A stretch of 64,000 bases of DNA, taken from Lentzea cavernae (GTDB taxonomy: Bacteria > Actinomycetota > Actinomycetes > Mycobacteriales > Pseudonocardiaceae). The notes under the pieces are model-generated. The model did not search any database. It was not told the origin of the DNA and saw only the letters and a program-made list of their open reading frames with translations. The position numbers and the translations under genes are program-made. The number at the start of each line of letters is the position of its first letter. The stretch's first letter is position 1. Shown here piece by piece: positions 15,460 to 23,450 of this stretch. Where the stretch lies: contig NZ_BNAR01000004.1 in the NCBI RefSeq assembly GCF_014653695.1, forward strand, positions 452,645 through 516,644, given 5' to 3'.

Positions 15460-17111
15460 CAGCGTTCCTTCCCGATGGTCGTGACGAGGGCGGGCAGCTC
15501 GGCGCGGGCGACCTTGCCGGTGCTGGTGCGGGGCAGGTCCGGCACGACGTGCACCGCGCCGGGCACCATGTAGCCGGGCAACCGGGCCCGGCAGTGCGCG
15601 AGCACGTCCGCACCGGTGAGCGCCCCCGCGTCCGGCCGGGGCACGACCAGCGCGTGCAGCCGGTGGGTCAGCTCGGGGTCCGGCACCGCGACCACCACCA
15701 CCTCGGCCACGTCCGGATGGGTGCCGGCGGCGGCCTCCACGTCACCGAGCTCGACCCGGTACCCGCGCGTCTTGACCAGCCCGTCGCGACGGCCCAGCAG
15801 GTGCAGCACCCCGTTGGCGTCACGGCGGGCGATGTCGCCGGTCCGGTAGCAGCGGCGCGGTCCGGCGGGGGTGGTCAGCTCGACCACCGCCCCGGCGGTG
15901 AGGTCCGGCCGGCCGAGGTAGCCGGGCGTGACGCAGTCGCCGGCCACCACCAGCTCACCCTCCGCCGCACCGTCGAACGACGCCGTGCCGTCCTGGTCGA
16001 GCAGGCCGATCAGGGTGCCGTCGATCGGGTGCCCTACAGGAACGCGGCTGTCCGGGTCCGGCGGGCCGTCCAGCACGTGGCTGGTGATGACGTTGGTCTC
16101 GATGGGGCCGTAGAGGTTGGCGAAGGTCGCCTGCGGGAGGGCGTGCATCAGCTCGGCGAGCGCGGCGGCGCGGAACTCCTCCCCCGCGTACAGGACGCGC
16201 TTCAGCGCGGGCAGACCGTCCGCGCGCAACGTCGAGCGGCGCAGCAGTGCGGTCAACGCCGACGGCACCGCGTACAGGTGCGTGATCGCACGTTCGGCCA
16301 GAAACCGTTGCAGCGCTTGGGGGAACAACGCATGCCGCTCCGGCACCGGGTGCAGCTCCGCGCCCGCGCCCAGTCCGACGTAGACGTCGTAGACGGGCAG
16401 GTCGAAGTGCAGCGGTGCGTGCACGGCCACCCGGTCGCCCGGTTCCAGGGGGAACGTGTCCGCGGCCCAGTCGACGAACGCGGACGCGTTGCGGTGGGTG
16501 ATGACGACGCCCTTGGGGGTGCCGGTGGAGCCGGAGGTGTAGAGGACGTACGCCTCGTCATCGGGGTGCGGTGTGGGGAAGGCGAACGCCTGGGTGGCTG
16601 GGATGGAGGCCGCGGTGACTGCAGAGGCGGCGTCAGGTGCCGGGATGGCGGGCCCAAGGGCGGCCCCAGGGGCGGTGGCGCGCCCAAGGGTGGTGGCGGG
16701 CGCAGGGGTGCCGGTGGGCACGGTGGCGGCAGGCGTGGTGGTGGCGGCGGGGGTGGCAGGCGTGGCGGTGGCGGCGGGGACACCGAGGTCGTCGCTGCCG
16801 ATCGCAACGGCGCAGGCCGAGTCGGTCACCACGAACCGCTGCCGTTCCGCCGGAGCGGACGGGTCGATCGGCACGTAAGCGCACCCGGCCCGCAGCACGG
16901 CCAGCATCGCGAGCACCGTGCCCGGCTGCTTGGTGCTGAGCACGGCGACCCGGCTGCCGGGCTCGACCTGGCGCAGCAGCGCCGAGGCCAGGCCGTCAAC
17001 GGCCCTCAAGAGTTCGCCGTAGGAGGTCGTGGCACCGTCAGCGTCGACGAGGGCGGTGGCGTCAGGTTTGCGTTGGGCGGCGTCCAGGACGCGGTCGAGC
17101 ACGGTGCTCAC
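15459..17111 (-). CDS. Stand-alone NRPS-type adenylation enzyme with Ala/Thr/Pro insert
   Basis: A 550-residue amino-acid adenylation protein starting at GTG 17111 (GTGA overlap). Core motifs are complete: A3 YTSGSTGTPKG, A4 HFDLPVYD, A5 NLYGPIETN, A7 YRTGD, A8 GLVKTRGYRVELGDVE and A10 STGKVAR. It has no fused carrier, so it must work in trans. Aligning by eye to GrsA gives a specificity code of about D-L-Y-Y-L-A-L-V-I-K. The Asp235 equivalent is kept, which fits an alpha-amino acid, but I cannot match it to a known code. Between A2 and A3 lies about 60 residues of Ala/Thr/Pro-rich low complexity, which is not normal for A domains and is probably a flexible insertion. Confidence 0.88.
   Translation of the reverse strand: MSTVLDRVLDAAQRKPDATALVDADGATTSYGELLRAVDGLASALLRQVEPGSRVAVLSTKQPGTVLAMLAVLRAGCAYVPIDPSAPAERQRFVVTDSACAVAIGSDDLGVPAATATPATPAATTTPAATVPTGTPAPATTLGRATAPGAALGPAIPAPDAASAVTAASIPATQAFAFPTPHPDDEAYVLYTSGSTGTPKGVVITHRNASAFVDWAADTFPLEPGDRVAVHAPLHFDLPVYDVYVGLGAGAELHPVPERHALFPQALQRFLAERAITHLYAVPSALTALLRRSTLRADGLPALKRVLYAGEEFRAAALAELMHALPQATFANLYGPIETNVITSHVLDGPPDPDSRVPVGHPIDGTLIGLLDQDGTASFDGAAEGELVVAGDCVTPGYLGRPDLTAGAVVELTTPAGPRRCYRTGDIARRDANGVLHLLGRRDGLVKTRGYRVELGDVEAAAGTHPDVAEVVVVAVPDPELTHRLHALVVPRPDAGALTGADVLAHCRARLPGYMVPGAVHVVPDLPRTSTGKVARAELPALVTTIGKER
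16570..16790. repeat. Low-complexity Ala/Thr/Pro-coding stretch in the adenylation gene
   Basis: A purine-skewed stretch of repeated GGCGG, GGTGG and GGGGGTGGC-type words encodes about 60 Ala, Thr, Pro and Gly residues between motifs A2 and A3 (boundaries approximate). The frame is kept. Together with the PPTase minisatellite, it is the second in-frame repeat expansion in this operon. Confidence 0.75.
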
Positions 17112-18106
17112 GCGGCACTCCTCAACGACTCGACCACCCAGCCGGCCACGGCCGTCTCCTGCTCCGAGGCAGCGCGAACGGCGTCGAGCACCGAGCGCGG
17201 CGCGGCCCGTCCGGCCTGGACGCGGCGAGTGGCGACGTAGGCCATCTCGGACGCCCTGCGCCACGCGGGAATCAGGTCGGCCTCGAACCGGTGGGCCAGG
17301 TCCTCCAAACCGATGCGCCGCAACGCCGCGCGCTCGTCGACCAGCCACAGCCGGTGCAAGGACCGGTCCCGGACGAGGAGCCACACCTGGAGCGCCAGGT
17401 TCGCCAGGGCGTCCCGGTCGAGGTCGGTGTGCCCGTCGAGCAGCCGGGCGAACGAGCCGTCCCGTTCGGCGGCGAGGATTCCCTCGGCGTTGGTGGCGAC
17501 CTGGTGCGGCACGTCGAGCGGGGTGGGGTCGCCGATGCGGTCGAGCACGGCCCACGAGCCCTCGCCGAGTGCCGGTGCGATGTCCGCCAGGCCCACCTTG
17601 ACCGTCACGGGGGTGGCGCGGCCGTAGGCGGTGGCGTTGTGGTACGGGTCGACGACGTGCAGAACCGGTTCGCGGGACTGGGGATCGATGCCCTCCACGA
17701 CGAAGCCGTGCGCCATGTGTTCGTTGCGGTGGTAGGGCAGCCACGGCATGTGGAAGGCGTCGCCGACGACCAGGACGGCTCGGCCCTCGCGCAGTTCGGC
17801 GTGCCAGGACAGGACGGCCGCAGCCGGGTCACCGCCGACGTCGCGCCAGCTGGGGGCGAAGCCGGTGCGGGTGGCGAGCCACGCGTCCTGGTCGCGGGAG
17901 GGCAGGTTCAGGCGCGGTGGCCCCTCGGTGTCCTCGATCAGGCAGAACTTCCAGCGCGACGCGAACGGCGTGCGGACGTCGTCCACGCCGGCCTGGGCCA
18001 GCAGCAACGCCAGGTCGTCGGACACGCAGTCGAGGAACGGGGAGTCGACCCGGCTCAGCGAGGCGGCGCAGGGCGCGAAGGCGAGCGAGTGGACGGTGGA
18101 AACCAC
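17108..18106 (-). CDS. BtrH-like acyltransferase 1 (papain-like fold)
   Basis: A 332-residue protein, first gene of the minus-strand operon. I start it at GTG 18106, preceded by GGGGGA; upstream in-frame codons lack a binding site. The layout matches the BtrH N-terminal family: a Cys-led helix (FLDCVSDDLALLL, Cys27), a His strand (MAHGFVVEG, His133) and an Asp strand (LHVVDPYHN, Asp153), giving a plausible Cys-His-Asp triad, then a helical C-terminal half. BtrH moves an acyl group from the carrier BtrI onto an aminoglycoside. This protein would move an aminoacyl group from ACP2 or ACP1 to an unknown acceptor. Assignment is by motif order and operon context. Confidence 0.68.
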   Translation of the reverse strand: MVSTVHSLAFAPCAASLSRVDSPFLDCVSDDLALLLAQAGVDDVRTPFASRWKFCLIEDTEGPPRLNLPSRDQDAWLATRTGFAPSWRDVGGDPAAAVLSWHAELREGRAVLVVGDAFHMPWLPYHRNEHMAHGFVVEGIDPQSREPVLHVVDPYHNATAYGRATPVTVKVGLADIAPALGEGSWAVLDRIGDPTPLDVPHQVATNAEGILAAERDGSFARLLDGHTDLDRDALANLALQVWLLVRDRSLHRLWLVDERAALRRIGLEDLAHRFEADLIPAWRRASEMAYVATRRVQAGRAAPRSVLDAVRAASEQETAVAGWVVESLRSAA

Positions 18107-18617
18107 GCAAGTCCCCCTAAGGGCGAATATCTGGTTGATTTGCGGTATCGGACGCGCAGGGAGGCGCACCATTAATAAATGGACACAGGACCGAACCGCT
18201 AAACCACATTTCCCAGACCGGTCGCGATCGCCGCACGCTGTTTGGCGGCACCTTCCACGGACCTGCCGGGCTTCACCTGACTCCCCCATTCGTACTGCGG
18301 CCCCCGAGAGCGTTGCAAGTGCGGCAGTTTTGGCCGCACGGGTTTATCGCGGCGACCCACCACCGCCGCGAACAGCGGAGAAGTGCCCGAAACAGATCCA
18401 AACCACGCCACTCGGCCCAGCGGACCCACCACCCGGCCCAACCTTCTACCGGCCGAACGAACGAGCACCGGGCAGAAATTGCCCCAGTGGGGTCACAGTT
18501 TTTTCACGCTCCTTTTCGGACATTCGAAATTCCGATCATTTGGGACACCGAGTTGTAACTCCGCCGGACTTCTGCTTCCGTGAGCCGAGAGCTTTTATCG
18601 CAGATCCGGACGGGGCC
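18107..18617. promoter_or_regulatory. Divergent promoter region of the biosynthetic cluster
   Basis: The 511 bases between the two divergent operons hold both promoters. The stretch is less GC-rich than its surroundings, with A/T-rich islands near 18129-18148, 18170-18182, 18497-18515 and 18590-18600. The sequence has no convincing ORF. I could not assign -35/-10 hexamers with confidence, and no strong palindrome stands out. Confidence 0.6.
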
Positions 18618-19919
18618 ATGATCGAAACCATTGTGTTGAACGCGCGCCGGGCCGCCGACGCCGCTCCCGCGGTGCGCGACCCCGCGTACCCGTTGTTCGC
18701 GGCCGCGGTCGGAAAACGTCTGGTGGAGCGCTGGGACGAGGTGCTGGCCGCCAACGAGGCGGACCTGCGGGCCGCCCGTGACGCGGGCCTGTCGCCCGCC
18801 ATGGTCGAGCGGATGGGGCTGGCCGGGGCACACCTCGAGGCCCTGGCCGAGCTGACCCGGCAGGTCCAGGAGGACCTGCCTGCCGTCACCGCGCCGGGGC
18901 CGGAGGTGCGGGGCGTCGGGCGCAGCCGGGCGCGCCTGGTGGCCAGGCCGCTGGGCGTGCTGCTGATGGTCTACGAGTCGCGCCCCATGGTGACGCTGGA
19001 CAGCGCCGTGCTCGCGGTGTGCACGGGCAACGCCGTGTTGCTGCGCGGTGGCAGCGAATGCCGCGGCTGCAACGCCGTGCTGGCCGACGTCATCGCGTCG
19101 GCGTTGCGCGACGCCGGTCTGCCCGAGCACCTGGCGCAGGTGCTCCTCGACACCGACCGCGCGGGATTGCGCGAGCTGATGAAGCGCGACGACGCGATCG
19201 ACGTGCTGCTGCCGCGCGGCGGTTCGGGCCTGGTGTCGTACTGCCGCACCGCGTCCCGGATCCCCGTGATCGCGGGCGGCGCGGGCGTGAACCACCTGTA
19301 CGCGCACTCCTCCGCCGACGCGGACGAGGCGGTCCGGCTGGTCCTGGACAGCAAACTGCCCGACCCCGCGGGCTGCACGGCGCTGGAGATGCTGTTGCTG
19401 GACGAGGGTCTGGCGGACGACTTCTTCGCCGCGCTCACCGCCCGGCTCGACGAGCCGGACGTGCGCGGGCTCGTGCTGCGGACGCCCGCCGAGGTCGCCG
19501 AACGGCTGCCCGCCGAGCTGACCCGGGTGCTCGAAGTCCGGGAACTGGCGGGGAACGACGACGGCCGGGAGTTCCTCGACACCACGCTGGGCGTGCGCCT
19601 CGTGTCCGATGTGGACGAAGCCGTGCGGCACGTGCGGCGCCACGGCACCGGGCACACGGAGGGCGTCGCCGCCCGCTCGGCCGAGGTGGTCGAGCGCTTC
19701 ACCGCACAGGTGGACGCGGCGGCGGTCGTGGTCAACGGCTCGTTGCGGCTGCACGACGGACCCACGATGGGCGCGGGTCCGGAGATCGCGATCAGCACCG
19801 GCCGGCTGCACGTGCGCGGCCCGGTCGGCCTGGCCGCCCTGCTCACCAGGAGCTGGGTGGTCGACGGCGGCGGGACCGTCCGGTTCCGGCGCGACGGCGC
19901 GGAAGGGGAGGACCGATGA
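18618..19919 (+). CDS. ProA-like aldehyde dehydrogenase / acyl reductase
   Basis: A 433-residue homologue of gamma-glutamyl-phosphate reductase, starting at ATG 18618. Diagnostic parts are VYESRP (118-123), CTGNAVLLRGG and the catalytic Cys in PDPAGCTALEMLL (Cys253). ProA reduces an acyl phosphate to an aldehyde. No ProB-type kinase is in the cluster, and the next gene is an ACP that overlaps it by four bases. The enzyme may therefore reduce (or oxidise) a carrier-bound acyl group, or act on an aminoadipate-type semialdehyde made by the saccharopine enzymes two genes downstream. It is clearly diverged from housekeeping ProA (GRSRARLVARPLGVLL in place of the usual P-L-G-V-I-G-I-I context). Confidence 0.83.
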   Translation: MIETIVLNARRAADAAPAVRDPAYPLFAAAVGKRLVERWDEVLAANEADLRAARDAGLSPAMVERMGLAGAHLEALAELTRQVQEDLPAVTAPGPEVRGVGRSRARLVARPLGVLLMVYESRPMVTLDSAVLAVCTGNAVLLRGGSECRGCNAVLADVIASALRDAGLPEHLAQVLLDTDRAGLRELMKRDDAIDVLLPRGGSGLVSYCRTASRIPVIAGGAGVNHLYAHSSADADEAVRLVLDSKLPDPAGCTALEMLLLDEGLADDFFAALTARLDEPDVRGLVLRTPAEVAERLPAELTRVLEVRELAGNDDGREFLDTTLGVRLVSDVDEAVRHVRRHGTGHTEGVAARSAEVVERFTAQVDAAAVVVNGSLRLHDGPTMGAGPEIAISTGRLHVRGPVGLAALLTRSWVVDGGGTVRFRRDGAEGEDR

Positions 19920-20206
19920 CGGTGGCGGACGCGAACGTGCGCGAGGAGGTCAACACCGCGGTGAAGAAGATGGTGGTGGCCGAGTCGCGGCTGTCGATCG
20001 ACCCGGCGACGGTGGGCGACACCGAGCCGTTGAACGGCGAGGTGCTGCGGGTGACCTCGGTGGGGTTCCTGTCCATGCTGATCCGGCTGGAGGACGAGCT
20101 GGGCGTGACGCTGCCCGACGACCTGTTCGCGGGCCGCAGCTTCCACACCGTGGCCGACCTGGTCGACGTGGTGGCGCCCACCTGCACGGGCCGGGCGGCC
20201 GGGTGA
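19916..20206 (+). CDS. Acyl carrier protein 3
   Basis: A 96-residue carrier protein starting at ATG 19916 (ATGA overlap) behind GGGGAGGACC. The likely phosphopantetheine Ser is Ser48 in VLRVTSVGFLSMLIRLED. The usual G-x-D-S is replaced by V-T-S, so it is more diverged than ACP1 and ACP2. The downstream helix with LEDELGVTLPDDLF is typical of amino-acid carrier ACPs in NRPS-like clusters. It is locked by overlaps between the ProA-like reductase and a BtrH-like transferase, which suggests that one substrate passes through all three. Confidence 0.85.
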   Translation: MTVADANVREEVNTAVKKMVVAESRLSIDPATVGDTEPLNGEVLRVTSVGFLSMLIRLEDELGVTLPDDLFAGRSFHTVADLVDVVAPTCTGRAAG

Positions 20207-21183
20207 GCGCGCCCACCGCACCGGAGGAGGCCGGCACGCGGGCGTTGAGCTGCTACACCGCGAACCTCGCCCGCTACCTGCTGCGCGACGACCCGGACGC
20301 GCTCGACGCCATCGCCCGCTCGGTGCGCCTGGCCGTGCGGACGGACCTGCCCGATGACGCGCTCGCGGTGTCCCACCACGGCGTGCCGCTCAACGAGATG
20401 CCACCGGGCGGCGTGCTGGAGCACGCGTCGGCTCCCACCGCCGAGGCCGCCCTGGAGGGCATCGCCGAGGAGCTGGAACGCCGCGGTCAGGTCGTCGTCG
20501 CGGCCTCCAGCGCCGCGCTGCCGTGGTCGCTCGCCCGCCACGAGGACAGCGCGCCGCACCTGCTGCTGGTGAACGGGCACGGTCCCGGCCGGTGGCACGT
20601 GGTGGACGACTTCGCCGCCCTGCTCCCGGAAGGGCGGCAGGACCCGTTCGACGGATGGGTGCAGGACGCCGCGCTGCTCTCCGCGATGGCACCGGCCACC
20701 TCGCGCCCGGAGCACCGGTTGCGCGACGAGAACCTGTTCGGCGTGCCCGTGCCGCCACCGCCCGCCGACCAGTACAGGTGGTTCGTGCTCGGCTCCCCCG
20801 GCCACCGCTCCCCAGGCCTGCCGGAAGGCTGGCTGTGCGGAGCGGACGCCATCGAGGCGCTCGCGGAGTTCTGGGTCGCTCTGGGCGAGCACCCCGGCCG
20901 GGCCAGGTTCCTCGACGACGTGTGGGCCGCCTCCCAGCACCACACCTTCCGCTACGCGCGGCTGCTGCACACCTGCCGCCTCGCCGACCGGGACGCCGAG
21001 GCGGTCCGCGCCGCGTCCGCCGCGTGGCGCGACCTGCCGATGGCGCTGCACTTCGCGGTGCGGTCCGCCGAACGCGGCCGATCGAGGCCCGCCGTGGTCA
21101 GGGCGACGTTCGACCACCTGCTCGCGGTCGAAACCGCTGCCCGGACGGTGATCGGCCACTACGGCTACCTTTCTGAAGCATGA
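20203..21183 (+). CDS. BtrH-like acyltransferase 2 (papain-like fold)
   Basis: A 326-residue protein starting at GTG 20203 (GTGA overlap with the ACP stop). A Cys-led helix (ALSCYTANLARYLL, Cys17), His119 in APHLLLVNGHG and an acidic WHVVDDF strand (Asp135/136) give the Cys-His-Asp order of BtrH-type acyltransferases, and the C-terminal half is helical. It is only weakly similar to the first BtrH-like protein. It probably releases or transfers the group carried by ACP3. The gene is coupled on both sides by four-base overlaps, so it is made together with the ACP and the saccharopine enzyme. Confidence 0.65.
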   Translation: MSAPTAPEEAGTRALSCYTANLARYLLRDDPDALDAIARSVRLAVRTDLPDDALAVSHHGVPLNEMPPGGVLEHASAPTAEAALEGIAEELERRGQVVVAASSAALPWSLARHEDSAPHLLLVNGHGPGRWHVVDDFAALLPEGRQDPFDGWVQDAALLSAMAPATSRPEHRLRDENLFGVPVPPPPADQYRWFVLGSPGHRSPGLPEGWLCGADAIEALAEFWVALGEHPGRARFLDDVWAASQHHTFRYARLLHTCRLADRDAEAVRAASAAWRDLPMALHFAVRSAERGRSRPAVVRATFDHLLAVETAARTVIGHYGYLSEA

Positions 21184-22214
21184 CCGTCAGACTGTGGATG
21201 CGCAGCGAGGTGCGGCCGACCGAGCGCCGCGCGCCGATCACGCCCGCCGACGCCGCCTCGCTGGTGAGCGAGGGCTTCGCCGTGACCGTCGAGGAGTCCG
21301 CGCAACGCGTGCACCCGATCGGGGACTACGCCGCCGCGGGCTGCACCGTGGCCGAGGCGGGCGGCTGGGTCGACGCGCCCGACGACTTCGTGGTCGTCGG
21401 GTTGAAGGAGCTGCCGGACGACCCCTCCGAGCTGCGTCACCGGCACGTGTTCTTCGGCCACGCCTACAAGAAGCAGGAAGGTGCGGAACGGCTGCTGCGC
21501 CGGTTCGACGCGGGTGGCGGGGTGCTGCTCGACCTCGAGTACCTGACCGACGACTCCGGCCGGCGGCTGGCGGCGTTCGGCTACTGGGCGGGGTACGTGG
21601 GCGCGGCGCTGGCGGTGCTGCACCACCGCGGCGCGCTCGACGCTCCGCTGCGGCCCACGTCCGTGCCCGAGCTCGACGCCCTGCTGGCGGGCGGTGACCC
21701 GCTGAGCGCGGTGGTGATCGGCGCGCTGGGCCGGTGCGGCCGCGGTGCCGACCGGGCGCTGACGGCGGCGGGTGTCACGCCGACGCGCTGGGACCTCGCC
21801 GAGACGCGCGACCTGGACCGGCCCGCGCTGCTGCGGCACGAGGTCCTGGTCAACGCGGTGCTCACGTCCGAGCCCATCCCGCCGTTCCTGCGCCCGGAGG
21901 ACCTCGACGAGCCGCGTGCGCTGCGGACCGTGTGCGACGTGACGTGCGACGTCGGCTCGCCGTTCAACGTGCTGCCGATCTACGACAGCACGACGAGCTG
22001 GGACCAGCTGGCGCGGGCGCTGCGCGAGGAGCCGCCGCTCGACCTCATCGCGATCGACAACCTCCCGTCGCTGGTGCCGCTGGAGGCCACCGACGCGTTC
22101 TCCGCCGACCTGCTGCCGCTGCTGCGCGACCTCCCGCGGGCGACCTCTCCCTGGCAGCGCGCCGAGCGGCTCTTCCACGACACCGTCACAGCGATCAAGG
22201 AGACGTCCCGATGA
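21180..22214 (+). CDS. Saccharopine dehydrogenase, L-lysine-forming type (LYS1-like)
   Basis: A 344-residue member of the alanine-dehydrogenase/PNT-like family that includes LYS1 and the lysine-ketoglutarate reductase half of plant AASS. Diagnostic segments are RPTERRAPITPADA near the N terminus, VVVGLKELP, VFFGHAYKKQEG (substrate Lys pair) and LLDLEYLTDDSG followed by AFGYWAGYVGAA. The enzyme interconverts lysine plus 2-oxoglutarate and saccharopine. It starts at ATG 21180 overlapping the previous stop and overlaps the next gene too. With that gene it makes a complete lysine to aminoadipate-semialdehyde route. Saccharopine enzymes of this split type are uncommon in bacteria and here sit in a biosynthetic operon. 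Confidence 0.86.
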   Translation: MTVRLWMRSEVRPTERRAPITPADAASLVSEGFAVTVEESAQRVHPIGDYAAAGCTVAEAGGWVDAPDDFVVVGLKELPDDPSELRHRHVFFGHAYKKQEGAERLLRRFDAGGGVLLDLEYLTDDSGRRLAAFGYWAGYVGAALAVLHHRGALDAPLRPTSVPELDALLAGGDPLSAVVIGALGRCGRGADRALTAAGVTPTRWDLAETRDLDRPALLRHEVLVNAVLTSEPIPPFLRPEDLDEPRALRTVCDVTCDVGSPFNVLPIYDSTTSWDQLARALREEPPLDLIAIDNLPSLVPLEATDAFSADLLPLLRDLPRATSPWQRAERLFHDTVTAIKETSR

Positions 22215-23368
22215 CCGACCTCGTCCCGCCCACCGGCCGGGTGCACTGGATCGGCACCGGCCTGTCCACCGGCAGCGGGCTGCGGGTGCTCGCGTCGTCG
22301 CACGACGTCCTGCTGTGGGCGCGTTCCGAGGAGAAGGCCGAACGCTGCCTCGCCCGGCTCGGCCTCACCGGCCAGGCGGGCGTGCGGCGGTTCGACCACG
22401 ACGCCCTGGCCGCCGAACTGCGCGCGGGCGACGTGGTCGTGTCGATGCTGCCCGCGCCCGAACACCCGGCACTCGTGCGGCTGTGCCTGGACCAGGGCGC
22501 GCACTTCGCGTGCTCCAGCTACGTGAGCGACGCGCTCGCCGCCCTCGAGCCGGAGGCCGTGGACCGCGGTGTGGTCGTGCTGACCGAGGCGGGCCTCGAC
22601 CCCGGCATCGACCACCTCTACGCCCACCTGCTCGTGGAACGCGCGAAGGCGGAGTTCGGCGCGGACACCCCGGCCACGGCGGTGTTCACCTCCTACTGCG
22701 GCGGCCTCCCCGCCGAGCCGAACGAGTTCCGCTACCGCTTCAGCTGGGCGCCGCGCAGCGTGCTCACCGCGCTGCGCACGCAGGCCCGGTACGTGCGGGG
22801 CGGGCAGGAGCACGTCGCCGACCGGCCGTGGGAGGCGACCCGCAAGCAGGTCCTCGGCGGCGAGACGTTCGAGGTGTACCCCAACCGCGACAGCGTGCCG
22901 TTCATCGAGCAGTACCAGGTGCCCGGCGCGTGGGAGCTGGAGTCGTTCGTCCGCGGCACCGTGCGCCTGGACGGCTGGCTCGACGCCTGGTCGGAGGTGT
23001 TCACCGTCCTGCGGGAGGGTGACGACGACAGCGTCACCGCGCTGGCGGGCGAACTGGCCGAGAAGTACCCGATGGGCGACGACGACCTGGACCGCGTCGT
23101 CCTCGCCGTGTCGCTGACCCTGGAGACAGGTGAGGGACGGCGGTGGTCGGGCGAGTACGTGCTCGACCTGGTGGGCGAGCGGGACGAGACGGCGATGGCG
23201 CGGACGGTGTCGGTGACGCTGGCGTGCGGCGTGGCCGACGTCCTCGCGGGTCGCACCACGCCGGGTCTGCACCGGGCGACGGCCGGGTCGGCCGCGCGCT
23301 GGCTGGAGTTCCTGGCGGAGCACGGCGTGCCGAGCGAGTTGAAGGTGTCGACACCTTCGGGGACGTGA
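22211..23368 (+). CDS. Saccharopine dehydrogenase/reductase, L-glutamate-forming type (LYS9-like)
   Basis: A 385-residue protein starting at ATG 22211 (ATGA overlap). The N-terminal Rossmann motif is WIGTGLSTGSGLRVLAS, CSSYVSD lies in the substrate cleft, and TEAGLDPGIDHLYAH is the signature of LYS9-type enzymes, followed by a C-terminal domain with the SYCGGLPAEPNEFRYRFSW loop. It interconverts saccharopine with glutamate and alpha-aminoadipate semialdehyde, which cyclises to piperideine-6-carboxylate. As the last gene of the plus-strand operon it supplies or consumes a six-carbon lysine-derived unit for the cluster. Confidence 0.87.
   Translation: MTDLVPPTGRVHWIGTGLSTGSGLRVLASSHDVLLWARSEEKAERCLARLGLTGQAGVRRFDHDALAAELRAGDVVVSMLPAPEHPALVRLCLDQGAHFACSSYVSDALAALEPEAVDRGVVVLTEAGLDPGIDHLYAHLLVERAKAEFGADTPATAVFTSYCGGLPAEPNEFRYRFSWAPRSVLTALRTQARYVRGGQEHVADRPWEATRKQVLGGETFEVYPNRDSVPFIEQYQVPGAWELESFVRGTVRLDGWLDAWSEVFTVLREGDDDSVTALAGELAEKYPMGDDDLDRVVLAVSLTLETGEGRRWSGEYVLDLVGERDETAMARTVSVTLACGVADVLAGRTTPGLHRATAGSAARWLEFLAEHGVPSELKVSTPSGT
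23341..23358. repeat. Perfect 18-bp palindrome at the 3' end of the plus operon
   Basis: GAAGGTGTC followed by GACACCTTC is an exact inverted repeat with no loop, inside the last codons of the saccharopine reductase gene. The adjoining CACCTTCGGGGACGTGA (23352-23368) recurs in imperfect form just after the stop (23397-23413). It could help end transcription, but a loop-free palindrome is a poor hairpin and chance or a protein site is equally possible. Confidence 0.4.
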
Positions 23369-23450
23369 GGGGTCAGCCGCGAGCCGACGGTGGCAGCGCC
23401 TTCGGAGACGTGACAGGTCGAGCCGTGCCGGGTCCTGAGAAGTGGCGAAC

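Noticed and set aside
18107-18617. Small genes within the divergent region of the biosynthetic cluster
   Set aside because: The short ORFs there have no ribosome binding site and no protein-like composition.
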